NCBI GenBank assembly: GCA_905221605.1 | Contig: CAJNDS010000824.1 | Coordinates: 451,001-515,000, forward strand | Source of the DNA: Symbiodinium natans | Lineage: Eukaryota > Sar > Dinophyceae > Suessiales > Symbiodiniaceae | Reading direction: 5' to 3' | Length of the DNA: 64,000 bases | In this document: piece by piece, positions 47,101 through 56,900 of the stretch | Layout: every line of letters starts with the position of its first letter | Position numbering within the stretch: position 1 is the stretch's first letter | Notes under the pieces: generated by a model | Told to the model about the DNA's origin: nothing | Databases searched by the model: none | What the model saw: only the letters and a program-made list of their open reading frames with translations | Program-made: the position numbers and the translations under genes

Positions 47101-47503
47101 ACAGCTTCCTTCACATGCTTTTATTGTCAACGACATCCCATATGACTGGCTTTTCTCTCGCGTCCGTGCGGTGGTGCACCATGGCGGCTCTGGAACTACC
47201 CATAGCGCGTTGCGGTTCGGCAAACCGCAGCTGCTTATTCCTCACATCTCCGACCAGTTCCTTGGAGATCAGCTGAACCCGGAAAAAATGGGGCCATATA
47301 CCTGTACTGCAGTAGTGTCTATGAAGGAATATGAGTTCCATAAGCCCTTTTTGTTCACTTCGTCCCCAAGGTTTCTGTGGATGCGGCTGGTGAACGCAGC
47401 AGGGTTCGGGCCTATGGGCTTTCCCATCAAAGCTTTCACCAAAGATGCCTTCAGAACCAAGCTCACGGAGCTGCTGAGTGGAGAGTATAGGAAGCCTGGG
47501 TGA
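38169..47503 (+). CDS. GT1-family glycosyltransferase (sterol/UDP-glucose type), 11 exons
   Basis: Transfers a sugar from a nucleotide donor, by homology most likely to a sterol or other lipid. Exons: 38169-38254, 38552-38633, 39092-39138, 39587-39679, 44938-45017, 45439-45507, 45729-45783, 46117-46201, 46395-46453, 46683-46814, 46984-47503; joined length 1308 nt, 435 residues plus stop, with every phase consistent. Residues 10-14 are GSRGD of the N-terminal Rossmann half (ISLGSRGDMEPFLALGEEL). The joins give further family signatures: FCMPAQFEGLA, FRPDLIVFHGK, WWNRLTYYIANRV, CILGLPKEEF, LFPRPSSWPAHATITEF and LYVGFGSM. The last exon carries the donor-sugar site HHGGSGTTHSALR at about 328-340 and PHISDQF around 350-356; the catalytic-type His and the Asp-Gln pair are present. 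Length fits bacterial/fungal/plant GT1 sterol glucosyltransferases without extra N-terminal domains. Donors are GC (seven), GT (two) and GA (two... by the chosen joins at 39139 and 46815). The acceptor at 45439 lacks the usual following G, so that exon start is the weakest. The C-terminus may extend by further exons to about 47700. Confidence 0.8.
38408..38501. repeat. Introner-like element, family B (B4)
   Basis: In intron 1 of the glycosyltransferase gene; the left terminus is degenerate, core CTAACAGTCCTTCATAGGG...GAAGGACTG, right end TAGTATAAGGGGGAACATCCC. It ends 50 bases before exon 2. Confidence 0.75.
38753..38834. repeat. Introner-like element, family B (B5)
   Basis: In intron 2: GGGAGGTTCCCCCTTATACTAACACAGTTCTTAAT to CCCTTTGAAGGAACATCCCAG; the right arm is shortened. 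Confidence 0.75.
38954..39050. repeat. Introner-like element, family C (C3)
   Basis: Also in intron 2, right of B5: GGGAGTTTACGATGATGAGGGACCCC to GGTACCCCTGATGTCGTAAGCCCCC. It ends about 41 bases before exon 3, so this intron holds two introner families in series. Confidence 0.8.
39419..39521. repeat. Introner-like element, family C (C4)
   Basis: In intron 3: GGGGGTTTCCGAAATTAGGGGTACC to GGGTCCTCAATTTTCGTAAACCCC; long near-perfect terminal arms, 65 bases before exon 4. Confidence 0.85.
39928..39990 (+). repeat. TTTAGGG array (8-9 units)
   Basis: Lies in the 5' part of the 5.3 kb intron 4, before the heptamer-free island begins. Confidence 0.95.
40332..40354 (+). repeat. Poly-A tract
   Basis: About 22 A after an A-rich leader; possibly the tail of a retrocopied sequence starting near 39995. 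Confidence 0.8.
41308..41412 (+). repeat. Five-copy 21-bp tandem repeat
   Basis: Units of CCCGGAACCGTAGAAATCGG, in frame with a + frame (41140-41778) as Pro-Gly-Thr-Val-Glu-Ile-Gly repeats and also open on the other strand. The last unit is diverged. The frame is not otherwise convincing. Confidence 0.85.
42547..42588. repeat. Alternating CG palindrome
   Basis: GGGCGCGCGCGTGCGAGC...GCACGCGCGCGC: two CG/GT tracts that can pair as a hairpin. Confidence 0.8.
44196..44426 (+). CDS. Possible small basic, Cys-rich protein (76 aa)
   Basis: ATG at 44196 begins a frame of 76 codons to TAA at 44424-44426. Residues about 8-34 form a basic helix (AELSEMRRRLRNLRRRK), followed by a Cys-rich tail with at least seven Cys (CFECACK, CRPNSRCWC, CRLEC), which could bind zinc. 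It is at the right edge of the heptamer-free island and may be a fragment of its coding part. The opposite strand is also open, so this is tentative. Confidence 0.3.
   Translation: MPQRSLVPDSALAELSEMRRRLRNLRRRKARVCFECACKGPAAFVGPACRPNSRCWCPKIKICRLECFLDQSIKTP
44430..44937. other. 3' part of glycosyltransferase intron 4
   Basis: A-rich and T-rich non-coding sequence; from 44850 on degenerate CCCTAAA words lead to the acceptor CCGAG/G of exon 5. Confidence 0.5.
45062..45149 (+). repeat. TTTAGGG array (12 units)
   Basis: Perfect heptamers beginning about 45 bases after the donor of exon 5. CCCTAAA words precede exon 6 in the same intron, making an inverted pair. Confidence 0.95.
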
Positions 47504-48509
47504 CAGCGCCTTCCACGTGCCTGCCTGGCAAGGGAGGCCAAGAAATCCCACACCACGCGGAACAACTTGAGCCCGCAAGCTGGAACGGATTGCAGGAGGG
47601 ATCTGAGTCGGAGGTTTGGAGGCGACATCGCTTCCCGAGTTATGGTTGGACCTCTTCCATCGAGTGGCTCAGCAGAGTGAACGATGTCTACCAGTCAGCT
47701 GTAAGCTGATGCATCTACTGGTGGGGTCTGGACGATACTAATCTGCTTCAAGGAGGGCGGCACCCTCATCGTGGCATGCGGCAAACCTTGACAGCAACGA
47801 CCGCGCCATGAAGGCCGGCTGTGAGCGCCGGTTATCAGCAGCACAAGTGACGAAAATTCTTTGGCAACCTCGACCCTCTTGCTATCAGCCCCGATTCATA
47901 GTCTAGGGCTTTGGGTTTAGGGTGTAGGGTTTAGGCTTTAGGCGTTAGGGATTAGGGATTAGGGTTTAGGGTTTAGGGTTGGTAGGCGTCTTCTCCTACT
48001 GGGTCCTCTTCGCTGCAGCGTAAGCATGGCTGAACCAACTCCGCCCTGAACCCTAAACCCTAAACCCTACACCCTAAACCCTAAACTAAACCCTGGTACG
48101 GCAGGAGGTTGACTTTCCTTTTCGGTGTGCGGGCGGTTCAGTCGCCCTTGTGCCCTATAAGAAGAACCTGGGACCCTCTTTATCTACAGTTTTATCGGTT
48201 ATGCCTACTAGTTTCCACAGCAAGGGAGCACATTTCAGAGACATGACCAAAGTAACCCAAAATTTATCGGGCCTTAACTTTACACAGCCCATAAACCCTA
48301 TAACCCCTAGAATCACCCCTACAGACTCTGCAAACCCATAAGCCCTCAGACGCCCCTGCAAACCCTGAAAAGCCCTAATCCCTATAAGCACTGCAAGCCT
48401 ATAAACTTTTACTGAACACAACCCCTGTCATCCCTAGAAGCCCTACAGAATCTGACAGCCCTTATACGCCCCACAAACCCAATATCACCTAAAGCCTACA
48501 TGGTCACTT

Positions 48510-48602
48510 CTCCAAAATATGGTCCCTTTAGGGATCCTTTTTATACGGCGGCCCGTCCTATTTAGTAGGGTATACCCAAAAAGGGGGACCCTCGTTTTGA
48601 GA
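48510..48602. repeat. Introner-like element, family C, weak (C8)
   Basis: CCAAAATATGGTCCCTTTAGGGATCC to AAAAGGGGGACCCTCGTTTTGAG; only the arms with GGTCCC/GGGACC pair well. It joins the long CCCTAAA array directly. Confidence 0.5.
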
Positions 48603-48603
48603 C

Positions 48604-48846
48604 CCTAAACCCTAAACCCTAAACCCTAAACCCTCAACCCTCAACCCTAAACCCTAAACCCTAAACCCTAAACCCCAAACCCTAAACCCTAAACCCTAAA
48701 CCCTAAACCCTAAACCCTAAACCCTAAACCCTAAACCCTAAACCCTAAACCCTAAACCCTAAACCCTAAACCCTAAACCCTAAACCCTAAACCCTAAACC
48801 CTAAACCCTAAACCCTAAACCCTAAACCCTAAACCCTAAACCCTAC
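48604..48846 (+). repeat. Longest CCCTAAA array of the window (about 35 units)
   Basis: Near-perfect heptamers with two CCCTCAA and one CCCCAAA variants near the left end. It ends 20 bases before exon 48866-48941 of the LRR gene. Both sides are ordinary genic sequence, so it is interstitial and not a chromosome end. Confidence 0.97.
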
Positions 48847-48865
48847 ACGAATTTTGGGCGCCTAG

Positions 48866-51800
48866 GAACCTCACCGACATGGCCGAGCTCAGTGACGAGC
48901 TGCTGGTGAGCCTGGCGCCCACCCTGCCGCCGAAACTCCAGGACCCTGCAGACTTTGGAGTTTTGCTTGGGGATTGGAGTTCAGAGTTTAGGGTTTGGGG
49001 TTTAGGGTTTGGGGTTTGGGGTTCAGGGTTCAGGGTGTAGGGTTCCTGGGCCAGAAAAACTCAAAGTTGAAGCGATGCCCTGAGGCTCAGACCCGACACC
49101 ATCCACTCCAAAGTCTGAAGTCCCAAAGCTCCGAGCCCCCTAAACCCAAAGCCCCCCCAAAAAACTCTCAAAGCCCTTTAATGTAAATCCTAAACCCTAA
49201 ACCCTAAACCCTAAACCCTAAACCCTAAACCCTAAACCCTAAACCCTAAACCCTAAACCCCCACACAATCCGAAACCCTCAAGAATCCGTAGAACACGCA
49301 GACCTTGAGGCCCTCAACCCTAAACTCTTGACTCGAACGCTTCGATGGCTGCCTCGGTAAGGGCTTTTAGGGTTTGGGGTTTGGGGTTTAGGGTTTAGGT
49401 TGGGATGTCCTCCTTGTACCAACAGTCCTTGTGATTGGGATTCGAGTACCAGTACCCCCTATTCTATTATCCCTATTCAGGATCTGTTAGTATAAGGGGA
49501 ACAAACCCAATTTGCAGGTGTTAAGGATTTAGGCCCCCTTGTAGTTTGTAGTTTGTAGTTCTGGCCGAGAGTTTTTGTTGGCTTGCCGGGGCAAGCCTCT
49601 CAACGCTCAACCCTCAACTCTTTCACTGCTCCCATGGGTGGTCGTAGGGCTTAGGGTTTCGGGCATTGCATCAACTGAGCGCTGCTGTGAATCAATGTGA
49701 AGCTGCAAAGCCCCACGGCGCTGCTCACTACCCCTCCCTTAAACCCGAAAATCGTAAACCCTAAACCCTAAACCCTAAACCCTTTGCCTGTGAAACCGGT
49801 CCCCAGAGACGATCACCCAGCCTCGTTCCCCAAAAAACGCACCACGCCGTTTCGTCTCGAGTCTGCGGCCTTCTGTGGGTTTTCTTGGGCTTTCTGTGGG
49901 CCCCCCTCTTGTGTTGGAGGGCCTTCCATGAGCGATTCGAAGTAAGAGAAGAGGTGCCTTCAAGGGTAGGACGAGCACACACACACATACACATACTCTC
50001 TCTCTCTCTCTCTGCCGCTCTCTCCTCTCTCTCTCTCCCTCTCTCGCTCTCCCGCTCTCCCTCTCTCCGCCCCATTGAACAAGAACGGGTTCCGTTTTTG
50101 GTTCTCGGGGCTCTGGGAGAATCCTAAACCCTAAACCCTAAACCCGAAAGGACCTGACCCTGCACCTGACGCGCTGCATGAAGATCACCGATGCTGGGCT
50201 TCAGGCCAGCTTCCTAGGGGTTTAGGGTTGAGGGTTGGGATGTTCCCGTCATCATAGTAGAGATTCTAGCACCCCCTAGTATAATCTCTATTAAGGATTA
50301 GTTAGTGTAAGGGGGAACATCCCAAGTTGAGGGTTCAGGGTTAAGGCATGCTTCTTTTTAAAGGAGAGCAGCAGGGGACCTCCATCCATGGGGGACCCAT
50401 GGACACGCCACAAAAAGACCCTAAACATGGGGCCGCACTTACATGTGCACTTCTCCTGCAGTTGCTTAGGGGCCCCTCGTTTGGAGGTCCAAATTCAAAA
50501 GGAGTTCCTGCACATCAAAGGCCCCCCACTTTTTTTGAGGTGACCTTAAACCCCATAAGCCACAACAACCCCGAAGTCGAAAAAGCGCCTAGATGTGGTG
50601 TAAGGAAAGTTCGGGATACAGGGTTTCGAGGTCGAAACCGCCTGTGGAAATGTGGCCGAAGCTCGCTGTGTGTTCAACAGGTTTTGGGGGTTTAGAGCTC
50701 AGATTTACACTGTAATGGGTTGTGGGGTTTATAGGGCTTAGTTACAGGGTTGATAAGGTTCATAGGGTGGCAGAGTTGACAGTAGGCTTAGTCATCAAGG
50801 CTTAGGCACCAAGGCCCAGATGAGAATTTGCCCATGCTCCAAATCTGCCAACCCTCAGCAAACCCCCTCAACACCACAACCTACGACCCCCATCATATCC
50901 CAAACCCTAAAAGCTCAACTCACCCGTTTAAGCCATTGGCATGAGTGGGGGGTTTAGGGCATTAGGGTTAGCTTGGTAGCCCAGTGGTGCCCTCTTGTTG
51001 TTGGTCTAAGGTTCCCTTTTGACATGTAACCAACCCCACAAAGGGTACCCTAAACCCCAAGCCTTGAACCCTAAGCCTTAAACCCCAAAAAGATATACCC
51101 TCACTATAAGATGGCTACCAAGTTGGGCATTCGCCATGGCCACTCAACGCCCACACCCTTGAAGCCTGGGACCATAAGCATCGACATGCGCCTGATGGTC
51201 AGTTCTCGGAACTCCAAATGGTGTTCCCTTTGGTAGGGATTAGGGGCCAGGGTTTAGGGTGAGGTATGTCCGAAACACGACCCAACATCCCGTCGCCCAC
51301 ATGCATCGCAGGCGCTGTGCAAGTGATCCTCGGCCGGCCATACTCGACATTAGCCCTAGACCCTGAACCCCAAACCAAAACGCCCTGAACCCTGAGCTCC
51401 AAACCCGAAGCCCTAAACCCGAGGCCCTTATTCACCAGAACAAAAAAACCTACCGCTATATACGGGTTTCGGGTTTAGCGTTACAGTCCACAACCCTTTC
51501 TCTCCGCCAGGGTTCTTGAGAACGTACCACATCTTGCCTCGCGCAAGGGGCTTCGAGTTGAGGCCTTCTAGGACCCAGAGTAGGACCCTTCAATTCCATT
51601 GGTTTGGGGTTTAGGCTCCCTTTTCTAAGCCTCTTTAAACCCAAAAAGGGCAACCTTATGATACCTATAGGTTAGCCTTACATGAACTCCATGGGTAGGA
51701 CTACGTCAGCTGCATCTTCCGAAGCCCGGCGCTCCCTGACAAGAGTCCATGGCGTCACACGAAAAACTAAGTTCTATAAACCCTGGGTAGTTCTCCTATA

Positions 51801-53888
51801 CATAGTCCGGCACCCTTACAGTGAGGACCCTACAAGGGACCCGAATTTAGAGGACGACCCAACAAAATCCTAAAACCCCCCATCGCTCATTCCCCACTCG
51901 GGCGAATCTCAGGCATGCCACCATCTCTCAGCCGCATGTACCTTGGTCATAGTTGGGTGACACTTTAGATTTTTGAGGGTACTTAAACCCCATAAGGAAT
52001 AAACAATTTACAATTGTTATACGATCCCAACCATGAGCTAGGTACATCGCGGTCTACGGGTGCCGGGAGATCACGGACGAGGGCGTGAAGGCCGTGGCCG
52101 AGGTACTGTCCCTTGGGCTCATGTGTATAAAGGCCTGGGGGTTGGGCTTGCGGGGGTTCGCAATTGGGTTGTTTTCGGTCTTTAATGTTAGACAACGCTT
52201 ATCATAGAATCCCTGGTTGAAACGGATTCCCTAAACCCTAAACCCTAAACCCTAAACCCTAAACCCTAAACCCTAAACCCCTTTTCGGAGTTTTGAGCTT
52301 TCAGCCTCAGTCCGTAGGGCTCGCCATGGCTGCATTTACAGGGTTTAAGGCTTCAAAGGCCTTTTGGGGCTTTAAGAGCGGCTTTGCGTGGCTTTATGTT
52401 TTAGGGGTTCCCGGGTTCCCCTTGCTTGAGGCGATGAGGCCCCGAAAGCCTGCATTGATTTTTCTATGGCACCAAGAGCATGCTGGAAAGGTGTAGGCAA
52501 GTTGGGCTTTTATGTCGCACCGAGGGTACCTGGTTTCTTGCTATATTTGCTATATCACACGAACGATAGAAGAAGGCACCCCCAAATACAGGAACGCACA
52601 GGATAGAGGAAACTCATGGGTCCCTACGCCCTAAACCCCAAACCCTAAATGGCATTGAGGTCTCGCGGAAAGGGCTGTATGGGGGGACCCAGCCTAAGCC
52701 GCAAAACCCCAAAACCCCAAAACCCCAAACCCTAACCCCGAACACCCCAAACCCAAAACCTCACAGCCCTTTAAACCCTTCCCAGGAGGTGCCATAAGGG
52801 AACCACTTTCAGAGTTTGGCCCCTATAGAGGGCGTCAGTAACACAAAAACCGATTCGTGCAAAAGGGAATTTCGGCCACGTTCCAAGCTTTCTGGAGGCC
52901 TTACTAGGAAATTTGGGACTTGGGTACCTTAATTATCTCCTCTATGGACCCTAAACCCTAACCCCGAAACCCCATCCCCACGTTCAGCAAAGGCCCGCTT
53001 CCTTGCGGGAACTGCGGCTGAGCTTCGGATCCTTGCCCTGCGCGACAACCCTAAGCTTCAAACTCTGCAGGTTAGGCTTCGGGTTTAGGGCTCAGGGTTC
53101 AAGGCTTAGGGTTCAGGGTCCCATGAGCTGGCCACAAGCCCCTGTGATCCTCCAACTTAACAAGGTCGCCTTTAAACTGTATGTATATGGGGGTTTCCGA
53201 AAATAGGAGGATTAGAGTATTTTGGGGTAAATTAGGGGTACCCCTATTTTTGGGAGATCCCCATATGCCTAGATACCCTGAACCCTGCGTAAACACTTGC
53301 AAGCTTCAGCCCAGAACGCTGCTTCACCGGTACGCCCTACACCCTAACAGCACTGAAACCCTAATATATACATATATATATATATGTAGAGTTTATTTAT
53401 TCAAGATCCTGAAGCCGTTAAGTAAGCCTAAGCCCTAAACCCCGGCAGAGTGCGACGGCATATCTTGCCAGCATGCGCCACTGGCAGAACCATGAATCTC
53501 TAGGACCGCAGTGGTAACCTCCTCGTTTAGGATTGGGGCACGGATCCCATATAAACCATGGACAACTCCCACCCATTTCCTTTGTTTCAACTCGAGGCTC
53601 CCTCACATCCCTAGCCCCAGTTAAGTTGAATAATTAAGTAATATAAATATAGGGTTCAGGGTTGAGGGTTGAGGGTTTAGGGTCCCAGCGCGTTAACAGT
53701 TATAGCTCCTGCCAGGTTGCAGGATTTAGGGCTACTTAGAGCGCCCTAACGAGCAGCACGTACATGTGGGGCGGCTCTACATCCTGGGCCGACGTCCTAA
53801 ACCCACATGTGGCCCAAAACTGCATGGTTTCGAACAATCCCCCTATATATAATGCAATGGCATGTACATCTGTATATGCTCTACATTG

Positions 53889-53921
<33 letters not shown>

Positions 53922-56900
53922 CACACACACATATATATACACATATATAAATAGAAATAGAAATATAATTACAAAAAAAGATATAGATATAGATATAGAT
54001 ATAAATATAAATACAATTATGATTTTACATACAAATATCAACATAAATAGAAGTATAAATATAGATATACATCTAACAAATAAATAGAACTAAATATATT
54101 TTTTCAGCCCTGAGTCTCTACCTGCCCAGCCCTGAGGAGAGTGCCGGCAAGTCACGGACGCCGGGGTCAAGTTCCTGGCCGCGCGGATCCCGAAGAAGCT
54201 GGACGCCTTACACCTGCGATTTGAAGGCGCGGGTCGTTTAGGGTTTAAGGTTTAGGGTTTAGGGTTTTACGGCCCTAAACCCTAAACCCGCAACCCTAGA
54301 CCCCTATACCCGAAAACTCAAACCTAAACCCTCCAAACCTGGCGGCTCTCTTGAATTCAAGGGCAGTTCTATGGTCCCTTCCTTGGGGGGGGCACGCCAA
54401 ATAAGGGAAAAGAGAGATCCAGGTTGGTGCACCTACTTCTTGAATAACCCCGTTTGCAAAAGCAGACTCAAAAAATAGACTTGCTTGCCTGGATGCAGAG
54501 ACCCTAAACCCTAAACCCCAAACCCTAAACCCTAAACCCTAAACCCTAAACCTCTTGATGCAGAGAGCAGCCTTTCCCAGGCTGCCTACACATTGGCGAG
54601 GAAGCTGCCATCGCCCTTGGCCGAGGGTTCCTTGGGTGTCCATATGGGGGCGTTTAGTCTTTAGGGCACCCCAAAATAGTATAATCCTTTTTTATAGGAA
54701 CCCCCAAAAGGGTGCCCCTATTTCCGGAACCCCCCCAGCATATCTGTGCATTGTTGGTTGAGGTTTGGTGAAAAGTGGGGGTTTTGGTTTAGGGGGGTAT
54801 TGTGAGATTACTTGCGGGCTTGCAACAAGTGCTCTTGCAGACATCGCATGTTCTCTCTTAAGTGTTAAGGTCCCACGTGTTAATTACGTGTTGTCTTATG
54901 CTTGCTTTCTTGTTTGAAGCTTCTTCGGGCTCCATTTTCAAGTTCACCTCAAAGCCCGGCAGCTAGAAGAGAGTCATGCGGCACTCGTTGTGTGTGTGTG
55001 TGTGTGACAGAGCAGATGTTTTTTGGGATGGGGGTGGACTTAGAAGCTCACCAGCGCGCGAACCCAGAACCTTCGTAACCCTCCAACACCCTCGACCCCA
55101 GGCACCAACCAAGGACAAATAAACCCCGAACAAGAAAATAGAGCTACCCAGAACCCAGACACTCCCGAACGCCAAAGCCCCATAGTTCCCAAACCCTTGA
55201 AGAGCAGTTCTCTATATTCCAGGTTCCCTTGTTGGGTCCATTTACGGCACGGCAACCTTAGAAACAACAAAAAAAAACAGGCTCCCCCCCAAAAAAAAAA
55301 ATCAAACAGTACCTCTAATTTAGAGAGAGCTACCCCCCAAAAAAAGGAAGTCCACGCCCACAGGCTCCCAACCACGTTGCAGAAACTAGTGTTGAACCTC
55401 ATGGGCTGCCACCATGTGCCTCGAGCTGATGTGGATAGCTTACCCTAAAACCTGCTAGGGTTTAGGGTTTAGGGTTTAGGGTTCAGGGTTCAGGGTTTAG
55501 GGTTTAGGGTACCCTAAGGGTCCATGTACCAAAATAGGGAATACTTGGGCCTTAAAGTACTTGCTATCTAGGGACTTTGAGGCCCAAGTACATAAGAAAT
55601 AAGGTACATGGACCCTTAGGGTTATAGGGCTTAGGAATTTTAGGGATTTCGGGCTTCCATTTGGGGCTTTTTGGGTTCGGGATGTGGGGCTCGGGCTTCG
55701 GGAGCTTGCGGGCGCTGTACACCCTAAACCCTAAACCCTAAACCCTAAACCCTAAACCCTAAACCCTAAACCCTAAACCCTAAACCCTAAACCCAGAAGG
55801 AACCGCACTCGGACGTTTTCTTGAGTTTACTTCAGAATGATTATGGAAAGCACTGTTTGTTGAGAACAGCTGGGTGCAAGGTTTGTACGACTTTGGGTGG
55901 CGCGGAGGGGTGGTGTGAATCTTGACTCTGGCACTTTGGGCGTTCCTGTTGCAGTAGATCCCTGCGGTTCAGGGTGCCAAGAAGTGCCCATGCTTCAGAT
56001 GCCCCCCCATGGGGGCGTACGGGTTTCTAAGGTCTCCCTAAACCCTAAACCCTAAACCCTAAACCCTAAACCCTAAACCCTAAACCCTAAACCCTAAACC
56101 CTAAACCCTAAGTCATATCCTGTTGCACCCTGGCTAGAGTGAACCATGGATGCTCCTCGTGTGTGCGCCTGGTCCGTTCAATTAGTCGTGGCTGAGGTAT
56201 CCGACCAGGGACTGACATCTCTGGCGGAGGCACATGCCTTAAACCCGAAACTCTAAACCCTAAAACTTGAACCGGAACCCTAAACCCTAAACCCTAAACC
56301 CTAAAACTTGAACCCTAAACCCTAAACCCTAAACCCTAAACCCTAAGTCAACTCGTGAGTCTCCTTATGGACCCCACATAAACGGTGTCCCCCCCCCCCC
56401 CTTTTGCCACTTTTTGGAAAGGGTATGCCCTAAGCCCTAAGCCCTAAACCCTAAACCCTTAACCCCAAACCCCAAACCCTAACCCTAAACCCTAAACCCT
56501 TGAACAGGGACTAGTAGGAGCTGGCTTGAATCACTGGGGCCCCCAGTAGGACACTTATTCCCTTGTTGTTTTGTGGGTGCCGTATTAAATCTGAGTAGTA
56601 AGAAACAGGCTGCCCTTATCATTAAGGAGCTACTGGGGAGCCTTATTCATCTCCTGGCAATGATGAGGTTTGGGGTTGAAGGCACCGCGAGGTCTCTTGG
56701 AGATCAGGCGCAACATTTTTTACAAATTTAACGGTACTTAAACTCAGTAAGGAATGGAAATTGTTTTTTGATACTATCCCAACCATGAACTAGTTTGAGG
56801 TTTAGGGTTCAGGCTGTTGGATTTGCTGACCGCAGACGTCATGTTGCGGGGTGAAGGGGGGGGTGGGGGGGGGAGGCGGGTTTTGGGAGGGCTTTAGGGG

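Noticed and set aside
48604-48846. True telomere or chromosome end
   Set aside because: The array is flanked on both sides by gene sequence of the same LRR locus and dozens of similar arrays occur in both orientations, so it is interstitial.
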